64,000 nt of DNA from Microbacterium sp. 18062. Lineage in GTDB: Bacteria > Actinomycetota > Actinomycetes > Actinomycetales > Microbacteriaceae. The notes under the pieces were generated by a model. It searched no databases and was not told where the DNA came from. It was given only the letters and a program-made list of their open reading frames with translations. The DNA lies in NCBI RefSeq assembly GCF_902706225.1, contig NZ_CACSKB010000009.1, forward strand, positions 1-64,000, written 5' to 3'. A program made the translations under genes and the position numbers. This document shows, in pieces, positions 34,447 through 44,118 of this stretch (its first letter is position 1; the number at the start of each line of letters is the position of its first letter).

Positions 34447-36033
34447 TCAGCGCACGGTCACGAGCGACCGCTGCCAGCCCGACGAGCCGTCGGGGGCGAT
34501 GGGGGCGCGCTCCTCGGTCTGCTGCTCGCCGTTCAGATCGTAGGCGCGCACCGTGAGGTTGTGGATGCCGGCGGAGGCCTCCCACGGCAGCATCCACTGC
34601 ACCCATGTGTCGGTGCCCACCGGCGCCGACAGCGCGGCCTTCTGCCAGTCGCCGTCGTCGATGCGCACCTCGACCCGGCCGACGCCGATCGGCTGCGCCC
34701 AGGCCATCCCTGCGATCGCGATCGTGCCCGCGTCGACGGGCGTGTCGACACGGGGCGTGTCGATCCGCGAGGACATCTTGATCGGCGCCTCGGCGCTGTA
34801 TCCGCGGGGCGTCCAGTAGGCCTCGTCCCGGTCGAAGCGCGTCACCGTGAGCCGGGTCACCCACTTCGTCGCCGACACGTATCCGTAGAGCCCCGGAACC
34901 ACCATCCGCACCGGGAAGCCGTGCTCGAGCGGAAGGGGCTCCCCGTTCATCGAGACGGCGAGGATCGCGTCGAGGCCGTCGTCGGTCAGCGCCTCGAGCG
35001 GGGTGCTCGCGGTGAACCCGTCGACGCTCCGCGAGAGCACCATGTCGGCGTCGGCGGAGGGGCCCGCCATCTTCAGGAGGTCGCGGACGGGGACCCCCTG
35101 CCAGAGCGCGTTGCCCACGAGGCCGCCGCCGACCTCGTTCGAGACGCAGGTGAGGGTGACGGCGTACTCGTCGAGCCCCCGGGCGAGCAGGTCCTCGAAC
35201 GTGAACTCCACGCGTCGGTCCACCATCCCGTCGATCACGAGACGCCAGGTCGCAGGGTCCACCTGCGGCACGGTGAGTGCGGTGTCGACGCGGTAGAAGT
35301 CGGCGTTGGGGGTGAACAGCGGCGAGATGCCGGGGACGTCGAGCTCGGCACCGGCGGGGATCGTCACGCGCGAGCGCGGCGCGGGCAGGCGAAGGGCCTC
35401 GCGGATGGCGGCGATCGAGGCCGTCGCTCCAGCGATCACGCGTGATCCCGCGCCGATCACGACCGCCGCGGCCGTGCCGATCAGGGCCAGTCGCAGGAAG
35501 GTGCGCCGCCCGGCGAGGGAGGGCGCGTCCGGACCCGGGACCGCCCGTGCATCGTTCCCGGGCGCCGGCACCGCCGTGCCCCGTCGCCAGCGCCGGAGCG
35601 CCCCCGCGAGCAGCCGCAGCAGGCCGATCGCGGCGACACCGCCGGTGGCGGCGGGGAGGGCGTCCAGCGGGCCGGCCGCGGCTCGGGTGACCAGGGCGGC
35701 GCCGGCGGCGACCGTCACGATCGCGAACAGCACGGCACCGAACGGGGGACGGAAGAGCTCGAGGACTCCGGCGATCGCCGCACCGATCAGCGCGGCCAGG
35801 GCCAGGCTCGCCAGCAGCACCGCCTTGTCGGCGTCGCCGAACGTCGAGATCGCGAGCTCCTTCAGCGGCTGCGGCACGATGTCGATGACGAAGGCGCCCA
35901 CCGCCTCGAGCGGGCTCGCGCCCCGGGCGACGATCAGCGCGGTCAGCTCGGCGGTCGCGAGGAAGGCGCCCGCGGCGATCACGCCGGCGAGGGCGGCGAG
36001 CATCGACCAGCGGGCTCTCCGTGTCGTGCTCAT
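34447..36033 (-). CDS. membrane-anchored molybdopterin-dependent oxidoreductase (sulfite-oxidase fold)
   Basis: The 528-residue protein has about five N-terminal membrane helices (residues 10-205, ending with FLRLALIGTAAAVVIGAG). A sulfite-oxidase/YedY-type molybdopterin domain follows, with the Mo-ligand Cys296 in TLTCVSNEVGGG and the conserved FPVRMVVPG. An immunoglobulin-like Mo-co dimerisation domain ends it. The catalytic domain is probably outside the membrane. ATG 36033 is chosen because GGGAGG lies nine bases upstream; ATG 36042 is too close to it. It ends 19 bases from the convergent TIM-barrel gene and diverges from a phosphate transporter gene. Substrate unknown. Confidence 0.87.
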   Translation of the reverse strand: MSTTRRARWSMLAALAGVIAAGAFLATAELTALIVARGASPLEAVGAFVIDIVPQPLKELAISTFGDADKAVLLASLALAALIGAAIAGVLELFRPPFGAVLFAIVTVAAGAALVTRAAAGPLDALPAATGGVAAIGLLRLLAGALRRWRRGTAVPAPGNDARAVPGPDAPSLAGRRTFLRLALIGTAAAVVIGAGSRVIAGATASIAAIREALRLPAPRSRVTIPAGAELDVPGISPLFTPNADFYRVDTALTVPQVDPATWRLVIDGMVDRRVEFTFEDLLARGLDEYAVTLTCVSNEVGGGLVGNALWQGVPVRDLLKMAGPSADADMVLSRSVDGFTASTPLEALTDDGLDAILAVSMNGEPLPLEHGFPVRMVVPGLYGYVSATKWVTRLTVTRFDRDEAYWTPRGYSAEAPIKMSSRIDTPRVDTPVDAGTIAIAGMAWAQPIGVGRVEVRIDDGDWQKAALSAPVGTDTWVQWMLPWEASAGIHNLTVRAYDLNGEQQTEERAPIAPDGSSGWQRSLVTVR

Positions 36034-36160
36034 GGACGTCATCCTCCCGCGCGAACCGGCGGTCGCGCAGGGGTTCTTCGGCGCCGCGCCGCGATCGGAT
36101 GGGTGCGAGTTGACCGGACGGCGGGGCGGTGTAAGGATTCGTGTGGCCCGGTAAACGGAT

Positions 36161-36178
36161 GCTGACCAACAGGTGAAC
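36161..36178 (-). promoter_or_regulatory. possible PHO-box-like direct repeat before the phosphate transporter
   Basis: Read on the minus strand, GTTCACC-TGTT-GGTCAGC gives two heptamers 11 bases apart, similar to actinobacterial PhoP boxes (GTTCACC direct repeats). It lies about 60 bases before the phosphate transporter start. Only the first heptamer is a good match, so this is tentative. Confidence 0.25.
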
Positions 36179-36239
36179 TCTTCGTTCGCGCCGCCGATCG
36201 TCTCGGTGCTCCTCATCCTCCCCTCACGGAAAGCGAACG

Positions 36240-37498
<1,259 letters not shown>

Positions 37499-37499
<1 letters not shown>

Positions 37500-37834
37500 T
37501 GGGGTTCGAGATCGACTGGCTCGCCTTCGTGCAGGTCTTCCTGGCGGCGCTCGTCGCCACGATCGTGGTCGTCGCGTCCTACTCGCTGGGCCTGCGGATG
37601 CTGGTGCGCGCGGGTCGTGCACCCGTCGTGGCCCCGGCGGAGTTCACGGATGCGATCACCGTCATGTCCGAGAAGCAGCGGGCACGGGCGGCCAAGGCCG
37701 CCGCCAAGGCGGCCAAGCGGAGTCCCTTGACGGACGGGCAGAAGCAGATCGCACGGATCGCCGCGATCCTCTGCTTCGCGGTGTGCGCGCTCGCCGTCCT
37801 CGGCGGACTGCTGCTGATCGTGATCGGGCTCTGA
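37499..37834 (+). CDS. small two-helix membrane protein coupled to the phosphate transporter
   Basis: A 111-residue protein with one helix near the N-terminus (FVQVFLAALVATIVVVASY), a basic Ala/Lys-rich cytoplasmic loop (KAAAKAAKRS), and a C-terminal helix (AAILCFAVCALAVLGGLLLIVIGL). Its ATG shares one base with the pit stop. Genes like this commonly follow pit in actinobacteria and may be an accessory subunit; no function is established. Confidence 0.75.
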
Positions 37835-37870
37835 GCGGGCCGCGTCCGTACCGGCCCCTAGGCTCGTCCC

Positions 37871-38779
37871 ATGGTCGCTCCCTCCGTCCGCTTCGGACAG
37901 CATCCGCCCGCCCGTCGCACCATCGTGCATGTCAGCGACACGCATCTGCTGGCGGACGACCGCCCGCTGGCCGGGCGGTACGACACGCAGGGCAACCTCG
38001 TGCGCACGATCGAGGCGATCGAGCGGCTCGGCATCGCTCCCGACGCCCTGGTGTTCACCGGCGACCTGACGGATCTCGGCGAGGCCGAAGCCTACGCGGC
38101 GCTGCGGCGCACCGTCGAGCCCGCCGCGGCCCGGCTCGGCGCACCGGTCGTCTGGGTCGCCGGCAACCACGACGAGCGCGGACCCCTGCGGGCGGGGCTG
38201 TTCGGCGAGGAGCCCGGCGAGGAGCCGATCACCTCCGTGCACGACCTCGGGGGCCTCCGTCTGATCGTGCTCGATTCGACCGTGCCGGGCTGGCACCACG
38301 GTGAGATCGACGCGACGCAGCTGCGCTGGCTCGGCGAGGTGCTCGCGGAGCCCGCTCCGCTCGGCACCATCCTCGCGCTGCACCATCCGCCCCTGCCGAG
38401 CCACATCCCGTTCTTCGACATCCTCGAGCTGCGCGACCAGGGCCGCCTCGCCGAGGTCGTCGCCGGCAGCGACGTGCGGGCGATCCTGGCCGGACACCTG
38501 CACTACTCGACCTCGGGCACGTTCGCCGGCGTCCCGGTGAGCGTCGCGGCCGCCACCTGCTACACGATGGATCTCGCCCGCCCCGCCGAGACGGTGAACG
38601 GGATGGACGCGGGTCAGTCGTTCCATCTCGTGCACGTCTACGACGACACCGTCACGCATGCGGTGGTCCCGGTCGTCGACGCCGAGGCCGGTGACTTCTT
38701 CGACGCGGAGTGGGTGGCGCGGATGGCGGCGCTCTCGCCCGAGGCCCGGCTGGAGGCCTTCTCCCGCAAGCCGTCCTGA
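37871..38779 (+). CDS. metallophosphoesterase (class III 3',5'-cyclic phosphodiesterase-like)
   Basis: A 302-residue calcineurin-like phosphoesterase with all metal-site motifs: VSDTHL (near 21), TGDLTDLG, GNHDERG and AGHLHYSTS. It resembles CpdA and Rv0805 cyclic-nucleotide phosphodiesterases, which hydrolyse cAMP or other phosphodiesters. No signal peptide. A TAGGCT -10 box (37859-37864) ends six bases before the ATG, implying a leaderless mRNA. The actual substrate cannot be read from sequence. Confidence 0.88.
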   Translation: MVAPSVRFGQHPPARRTIVHVSDTHLLADDRPLAGRYDTQGNLVRTIEAIERLGIAPDALVFTGDLTDLGEAEAYAALRRTVEPAAARLGAPVVWVAGNHDERGPLRAGLFGEEPGEEPITSVHDLGGLRLIVLDSTVPGWHHGEIDATQLRWLGEVLAEPAPLGTILALHHPPLPSHIPFFDILELRDQGRLAEVVAGSDVRAILAGHLHYSTSGTFAGVPVSVAAATCYTMDLARPAETVNGMDAGQSFHLVHVYDDTVTHAVVPVVDAEAGDFFDAEWVARMAALSPEARLEAFSRKPS

Positions 38780-38781
38780 GA

Positions 38782-38797
38782 CGCGGTGTACACCGCG
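38782..38797. repeat. perfect 16-base palindrome before aspA
   Basis: CGCGGTGTACACCGCG has perfect twofold symmetry without a loop. It starts three bases after the metallophosphoesterase gene and lies 100 bases before aspA. Zero-loop symmetry suits a dimeric-regulator site better than a terminator. A TAGGCT -10-like box for aspA lies near 38853. Confidence 0.45.
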
Positions 38798-38898
38798 GCG
38801 TGCGTGCCGTCCGTTCTGTACGACACGTCCAGCGGCGCGCTGCGTGCGGGTGGCTAGGCTCGAGCCATCCCCGACCGGCCGACCCGCAAGGACACCGC

Positions 38899-40356
38899 AT
38901 GGACTCGGACGCGACGACGCGCACCCGCACGGAGACCGACTCGCTCGGCAGCCTCGAGATCCCGAACGATGCCTACTGGGGCATCCACACCGCTCGTGCG
39001 CTGGAGAACTTCCCGATCTCCAAGCGCCCGATCTCGGTGTACCCTGACCTGATCGTCGCCCTGGCCATGGTGAAGCAGGCCTCGGCGCGCGCGAACCGCA
39101 GCATCGGCGTGCTCGACCCGGAGCGGGCCGACCTCATCGACCGCGCGGCGCAGCGGGTGATCGAGGGGGAGCACCACGACGAGTTCGTCGTGGGCGTGAT
39201 CCAGGGCGGCGCCGGGACCTCGACCAACATGAACGCGAACGAGGTCATCACCAACATCGCGCTGGAGCTGGCCGGGAGATCGAAGGGCGACTACGCGTTC
39301 CTCTCGCCGATCGACCACACGAACCGCAGCCAGTCGACGAACGACGTCTACCCGACCGCGATCAAGGTCGGCCTCTCGCTCACCCTGCAGAGCCTGCTCG
39401 AGGAGCTCGAGCTGCTGCGCCGGGCGTTCCTGGCCAAGGCGGTCGAGTTCCACGACGTCCTGAAGGTCGGCCGCACCCAGTTGCAGGATGCGGTTCCCAT
39501 GACGCTCGGCCAGGAGTTCCACGGGTTCGCGTCCACGCTCGAGGCGGATCTGCTGCGGCTGCGCGAGAACGCGTCGCTGCTCCACGAGATCAACATGGGC
39601 GCGACCGCGATCGGCACCGGCATCACCACGCACCCGGACTACGCTCCGGCGGTGCTGCGGAACCTCCGCGAGATCTCCGGCCTGGACCTCGAGACCGCGG
39701 TCGACCTCGTCGAGTCCACGAGCGACACCGGCTCGTTCATGTCGTTCTCCTCGTCGCTCAAGCGCAACGCGATCAAGCTCTCGAAGATCTGCAACGACCT
39801 GCGGCTGCTCTCGAGCGGCCCGCAGGCGGGGCTGGGGGAGATCACCCTTCCCCCGCGCCAGGCGGGATCGAGCATCATGCCCGGCAAGGTCAACCCGGTG
39901 ATCCCGGAGGTCGTGAACCAGGTCGCGTTCGCGGTCGTCGGAGCGGACATGACGGTGACGATGGCGGTGGAGGGCGGACAGCTGCAGCTGAACGCGTTCG
40001 AGCCGGTCCTCGCGCACTCGATCTTCCAGTCGATCACCTGGATGCGGCAGGCGATGTGGACGTTGCGGGTCAACTGCGTCGAGGGCATCACCGCCAACCT
40101 CGACCGGCTCGGTGCGATGGTCGGCTCCTCGGTGGGGGTCATCACGGCGCTGACCCCCTTCATCGGCTATGCCGCGGCCGCGGCCCTCGCGAAGACGGCG
40201 CTCCTCACGCATCGCAACGTCGCGGACCTCGTGGTGGAGGCGGGGCTCATGTCGCGCGAGGAGGTGCTGAAGCAGCTGTCGCCGGCGCGACTGTCCGGCC
40301 TCGAGGCGATCACCGCCGCCATCCCGGTGATCGGACCGGACGTCCGGCTCGGCTGA
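38899..40356 (+). CDS. aspA: aspartate ammonia-lyase
   Basis: AspA converts L-aspartate to fumarate and ammonia. The 485-residue protein has the lyase-superfamily signature GSSIMPGKVNP (flexible SS loop with the catalytic Ser), QGGAGTSTNMNANEVI and NRSQSTNDVYPTAI. The TSTNMN wording and NDAYWGIHT N-terminal motif favour AspA over class II fumarase. AAGGA lies about seven bases before ATG 38899; a longer upstream frame is a shadow. Monocistronic by appearance. Confidence 0.92.
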   Translation: MDSDATTRTRTETDSLGSLEIPNDAYWGIHTARALENFPISKRPISVYPDLIVALAMVKQASARANRSIGVLDPERADLIDRAAQRVIEGEHHDEFVVGVIQGGAGTSTNMNANEVITNIALELAGRSKGDYAFLSPIDHTNRSQSTNDVYPTAIKVGLSLTLQSLLEELELLRRAFLAKAVEFHDVLKVGRTQLQDAVPMTLGQEFHGFASTLEADLLRLRENASLLHEINMGATAIGTGITTHPDYAPAVLRNLREISGLDLETAVDLVESTSDTGSFMSFSSSLKRNAIKLSKICNDLRLLSSGPQAGLGEITLPPRQAGSSIMPGKVNPVIPEVVNQVAFAVVGADMTVTMAVEGGQLQLNAFEPVLAHSIFQSITWMRQAMWTLRVNCVEGITANLDRLGAMVGSSVGVITALTPFIGYAAAAALAKTALLTHRNVADLVVEAGLMSREEVLKQLSPARLSGLEAITAAIPVIGPDVRLG

Positions 40357-40439
40357 ACCTGGGCGAAAGCTGTACGTCGCCGCCGCGAGCCGCTACGGTC
40401 GAAGCATCCGGGCATCCCCCCGAAGCCCCAGGAGGAACC

Positions 40440-40823
40440 ATGACAGACCCATCCGGAACGCCGTACACCCCGCCGCCCGCCTACCCCAGCGCGCCGCCCG
40501 CGGGCCCGGGCGCACCCGCGCCGGGCGCTCCCGTCCCCGGCAAGACGCTCGGCATCGTCGCCCTGATCGTGGCGATCTTCTTCAACGTGATCGGCTTGGT
40601 CCTCGGCATCATCGCCCTCGTGCAGAGCCGCAAGGCCGGAGTGAAGAACCTGCCGGCCGTCTGGGCGATCATCATCGGCGCGGTGCTCCTGGTCGTCGGG
40701 ATCATCGTCGCCGTCGTGGTCGTCGTGGTCGCGTTCTCCGCTGGCACCGAGCTGTACCAGCGGTGCCTCGAACTGGGTGCCGGAACCCACACGATCGACG
40801 GGGTCACCGTCACCTGCAGCTGA
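40440..40823 (+). CDS. small membrane protein with Pro-rich head (DUF4190-like)
   Basis: A 127-residue protein with a 35-residue Pro/Ala/Gly-rich N-terminal segment. Two helices follow (TLGIVALIVAIFFNVIGLVLGIIALVQ and VWAIIIGAVLLVVGIIVAVVV), and then a short outer tail with two cysteines (RCLEL, VTCS). The helix pair with LGIIALVQSRK matches the DUF4190 pattern. GGAGGAACC directly precedes the ATG. Function unknown. Confidence 0.78.
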   Translation: MTDPSGTPYTPPPAYPSAPPAGPGAPAPGAPVPGKTLGIVALIVAIFFNVIGLVLGIIALVQSRKAGVKNLPAVWAIIIGAVLLVVGIIVAVVVVVVAFSAGTELYQRCLELGAGTHTIDGVTVTCS

Positions 40824-40830
40824 GCCGCAC

Positions 40831-40864
40831 CGAAGCGCGGGGGCCGATCGGCTCCCGCGCTTCG
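40831..40864. terminator. bidirectional hairpin terminator between convergent genes
   Basis: Perfect 11-base arms (40831-40841 and 40854-40864) enclose a 12-base centre that can itself pair (GCCG-AT-CGGC). It separates the DUF4190-like gene from the convergent FAH-family gene. Confidence 0.8.
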
Positions 40865-40905
40865 TCGTTCCCGCGTCAGCGACCGATGTCGATCAGGGTC
40901 CCCGG

Positions 40906-41769
40906 TCAGTCCAGGATGCGGCAGTGCGTCGTGAGCGAGCCGATGCCGTCGACCCCCACGGTCACCGTCGACCGGTCGCGCAGGAAGATCTGCGGGTCGC
41001 GCGAGTAGCCGGCGCCGCCCGGGCTGCCGGTGGAGATCAGTGTTCCCGGCAGGAGGGTCACGGACTGGGAGAGATGCGCCACGAGCGTCGCGACGCCGCG
41101 GATCATCTGACCCGTCGAGGCGTCCTGCACGGTGTGGCCGTCGACGATCGTCCAGATGTGCAGGGCCTGCGGGTCGGGCACCTCGTCGGCCGTGACGACG
41201 AACGGGCCGACGGGGGTGAACCCGTCGAACGACTTGCACCGGGACCACTGGGCCTCGGAGAACTGGATGTCGCGCGCGGTGATGTCGTTGACGACCGTGT
41301 AGCCCCACACGTGGTCGAGGGCGTCCTCGGCGCGCACGTCCTTGGCCGGCGTGCCGATGATGACGCCGAGCTCCGCCTCGTAGTCCACCGACTCGCTCAG
41401 CGAACGCGGCCACGACGTCGTCTGCTCATGAGCGGTCAACGAGTTCGGCCACAGGACGAAGACGGTCGGGGTCTTGTCGGTCTTCAGGCCCAGCTCGCCC
41501 GAGTGCGCGGCGTAGTTCAGCCCGACCGCGAGGATCACCGGCGGTGTCAGCACCCCCGGCGCGAAGACCGATCCGGCGATCGGGAAGGGGGTTCCCCGCC
41601 CGGCGGACTCGCGCACGCGATCCAGCAGCGCGTCGCCTCCGGCGATGAGCCCTTCGAGCGTGCGCGGGGCGTCGGGGAACAGCTCGTCGACGAACCGACC
41701 CTCCTCGCCGTCGACGACGACGAGGCGAGCGAGGGGTGTCCCATCCGTCTTCACATGGGCGAAACGCAT
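40906..41769 (-). CDS. fumarylacetoacetate hydrolase family protein
   Basis: A 287-residue FAH-superfamily protein. These enzymes hydrolyse or decarboxylate 2-oxo acids or C-C bonds in aromatic catabolism. Metal-binding residues are in VDYEAELGVIIG (two Glu) and the later Asp in VNDITARDIQ. VGLNYAAHSGE and the TGSPGGAG loop are typical. The start ATG 41769 has a TAGCGT -10 box six bases upstream (read 41781 to 41776), suggesting a leaderless transcript. No aromatic-degradation neighbours are present, so the substrate is open. Confidence 0.88.
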   Translation of the reverse strand: MRFAHVKTDGTPLARLVVVDGEEGRFVDELFPDAPRTLEGLIAGGDALLDRVRESAGRGTPFPIAGSVFAPGVLTPPVILAVGLNYAAHSGELGLKTDKTPTVFVLWPNSLTAHEQTTSWPRSLSESVDYEAELGVIIGTPAKDVRAEDALDHVWGYTVVNDITARDIQFSEAQWSRCKSFDGFTPVGPFVVTADEVPDPQALHIWTIVDGHTVQDASTGQMIRGVATLVAHLSQSVTLLPGTLISTGSPGGAGYSRDPQIFLRDRSTVTVGVDGIGSLTTHCRILD

Positions 41770-41775
41770 CCCTCC

Positions 41776-41802
41776 ACGCTACCGGCAGCGCCCGCCTAGT
41801 CT
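41776..41802. promoter_or_regulatory. divergent leaderless promoters of the FAH gene and prsW
   Basis: TAGCGT on the minus strand (41781-41776) ends six bases before the FAH ATG. TAGTCT on the plus strand (41797-41802) ends seven bases before the PrsW GTG. The two promoters are packed in the 40-base gap between start codons. Confidence 0.55.
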
Positions 41803-41809
41803 TGTCGAT

Positions 41810-43039
41810 GTGACCCATCAGGCGGCCGACCGATATGACCGAAACCCCGGCCGTCCCTCGTCCGCCCCGCCCGACTTCGCCTCGCCGCTCGCGCAGCCCG
41901 CGCAGCAGGCGGCCCCGTACATCGCTCCGCCGTCGATCGCCCAGGCGCCGCTGCCGGCGGCACCCCGTCGCTCGTGGGGTCTCTACCTCTGGCTGGGCGG
42001 GGTCCTGGTGGTCGTCGCGGTCGTGCTGGTCGGCTACTTCCTGCGCGCGATCGGCCCCGGGGCGTCCTTCGTCGGCATGATCCTGGCGCTTCTGCCGCTC
42101 GCCGGCGTGCTGTTCGCGCTCCGTCTGGTCGACCGGTGGGAGCCCGAGCCGCGTGGTCTCGTCCTCCTCGCGATCGGCTGGGGTGCGATCGTCTCGGTGG
42201 CCGTCGCGCTCGGGGTCGACCTCGTGCTCCTGCTGACCTTCGGGCGGGACACGTCGATCGCGGGACAGTTCGTGCAGTCGGTGATCCAGGCGCCGGTCGT
42301 GGAGGAGGTCATCAAGGGTCTCGGCGTGCTGCTGATCTTCGCGGCGGCGCGCCGGTGGTTCGACGGCCCGGTCGACGGGATCGTCTACGGAGGGCTGATC
42401 GGTGCGGGCTTCGCGTTCACCGAGAACATCCAGTACTTCGCCGACTCGTGGATCGAGGGCGGGGTCGAGCTCGCCACGGCCACCTTCTTCATCCGGGGCA
42501 TCCTGTCGCCCTTCGCCCATGTCATGTTCACCGCGATCATCGGGTTCGCGCTCGGCCTCGCCGCGCGGCGGGGAGCGTCGGTCGGCGGTGCGCTCGGGCC
42601 GTGGGCGGCGGGGCTCGTCGGCGCGATCGCTCTGCATGCGCTGTGGAACGGTTCCGCGCTTCTCGGCGACTTCTTCGGGCTCTACGCGGCGCTGCAGGTG
42701 CCGCTGTTCGTGATCTTCATCGTCGGGGTGCTGATGCTGCGTCGGGAGGAGTCGCGCCTGACCCGCGCTCGCCTGGGCGAGTACGCCGCCGCCGGATGGT
42801 TCACCGCTCAGGAGGTCGACATGCTCGCCACGGCTGCCGGCCGGCGTGCGGCGATCGCCTGGGCGCGCACCCTCCACGGTGACCGCGTGCCGATCATGAG
42901 GCGGTTCATCGCGGACGCCACCGCGCTCGCCGCCGCCCGTCAGCGGATCATCACGGGCCGTGATCGCGCGGCGCTCGCCGACGAGCAGACCCTGCTCGAA
43001 CGCACGGCGGCGACGCGGGCAGCGCTGTTCGCGATCTGA
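41810..43039 (+). CDS. PrsW family intramembrane metalloprotease
   Basis: PrsW proteases (M82) cleave membrane-anchored anti-sigma factors; B. subtilis PrsW acts on RsiW. The 409-residue protein has a Pro/Ala-rich N-terminus and seven or eight helices. It carries the family motifs: PVVEEVIKG (EE), FAFTENIQYF (ExN), a His in FAHVMFTAIIG and HALWN. A cytoplasmic tail of about 100 residues follows. The start is GTG 41810, supported by the -10 box seven bases upstream; an overlapping ATG at 41808 meets a stop at once. No anti-sigma gene is adjacent. Confidence 0.9.
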   Translation: MTHQAADRYDRNPGRPSSAPPDFASPLAQPAQQAAPYIAPPSIAQAPLPAAPRRSWGLYLWLGGVLVVVAVVLVGYFLRAIGPGASFVGMILALLPLAGVLFALRLVDRWEPEPRGLVLLAIGWGAIVSVAVALGVDLVLLLTFGRDTSIAGQFVQSVIQAPVVEEVIKGLGVLLIFAAARRWFDGPVDGIVYGGLIGAGFAFTENIQYFADSWIEGGVELATATFFIRGILSPFAHVMFTAIIGFALGLAARRGASVGGALGPWAAGLVGAIALHALWNGSALLGDFFGLYAALQVPLFVIFIVGVLMLRREESRLTRARLGEYAAAGWFTAQEVDMLATAAGRRAAIAWARTLHGDRVPIMRRFIADATALAAARQRIITGRDRAALADEQTLLERTAATRAALFAI

Positions 43040-43119
43040 CCGGTCGGCGACATCTGGCCGAAACACGCTCCGGATACGGTGAACCGAACAGTTCACCCAA
43101 CCCCCGCACAGGAGACGCC

Positions 43120-44118
43120 ATGGCCGCACGTCGCGATCTGACGGCATTGCCCAAGGGACATCTGCACGTCCATCTCGAGGCGGCGATGCGTCCCGAGACC
43201 CTCGCCGAACTCGCCTCCCGCATGCGGATCGAGATCCCGCCGGTGACCGGCTTCTCCGGATTCACCGCCTTCGCCGGCATGTACGAGGGGCTCCTCGCGG
43301 TGCTGGCCGAGCCCGCGAACCTCCACCGGCTCATCGACGAGGCGGTCGAGGACGCGGCCGCGGACGGTGTCGTCTACGTCGAGTTCGGCGTGAGCCCGCA
43401 GTTCTACGTGACGGCCTTCGGCTCGATCGAGGCCGCCCTCGATGCCCAGATCGAGGCCGCCCGGGCGGCGGGCGCGCGGCACGGCGTGGAGGTCGGGCTC
43501 ATGGTGACCGCAGACCGCACCCGCGACCTCGCCGACGCGGTCGAGCTCGCCCGCATCGCCGCATCCCGCGCGGGACGGGGTGTCGTGTCTCTGGGACTGG
43601 CGAACGAGGAGCGCGGGCACCCCGCGGCGGACTTCGCCGACGCGTTCCGCATCGCGCGCGAGGCCGGGCTGCAGTCCGCTCCCCATGCCGGGGAGCTCGT
43701 CGGGCCGGAATCGGTCTGGCAGGCGATCGACGACCTGGGCGCCGATCGGGTGCTGCACGGAATCCGTGCCGTCGAGGACGCCCGGCTGGTCGCCGTGCTC
43801 GCCGAGCGGGGCATCTGCCTGGACGTGTGCCCGACCTCGAACCTGCTCCTCGGAGTCGTCGACGACCTTGCGATCCATCCGTTGCCGCAGCTGCTCGCCG
43901 CGGGTGTGCGGTGCTCCATCAACGCCGACGACCCGATCCTGTTCGGTCCGGGCATCGCTCAGGAGTATCTCGTCGCGCGCGAGCGGGTCGGACTGACCGA
44001 CGAGCAGCTCGCGGAGTGCGCCTGGAGCTCGATCGAGGCGACCCTGGCCTCGGACGGACTCAAGCGGCGTGCCCGCGCCGGCATCGATGCATGGCTCGCC
44101 GAGGGAGACGCCGCATGA
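43120..44118 (+). CDS. adenosine deaminase family amidohydrolase
   Basis: A 332-residue metal-dependent deaminase with the zinc-site pattern of adenosine deaminases: HLHVHLEAAM near the N-terminus, PHAGE with the catalytic Glu, DRVLHGIRA and the metal Asp in NADDP. The usual HLDG is HLEA here, and STDDP is NADDP, so the substrate may be another amino-purine or aminohydrolase substrate. AGGAGA precedes the ATG. The stop overlaps the start of a flavin monooxygenase (ATGA), a pairing that suggests a shared catabolic step for an N-heterocycle. Confidence 0.85.
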   Translation: MAARRDLTALPKGHLHVHLEAAMRPETLAELASRMRIEIPPVTGFSGFTAFAGMYEGLLAVLAEPANLHRLIDEAVEDAAADGVVYVEFGVSPQFYVTAFGSIEAALDAQIEAARAAGARHGVEVGLMVTADRTRDLADAVELARIAASRAGRGVVSLGLANEERGHPAADFADAFRIAREAGLQSAPHAGELVGPESVWQAIDDLGADRVLHGIRAVEDARLVAVLAERGICLDVCPTSNLLLGVVDDLAIHPLPQLLAAGVRCSINADDPILFGPGIAQEYLVARERVGLTDEQLAECAWSSIEATLASDGLKRRARAGIDAWLAEGDAA

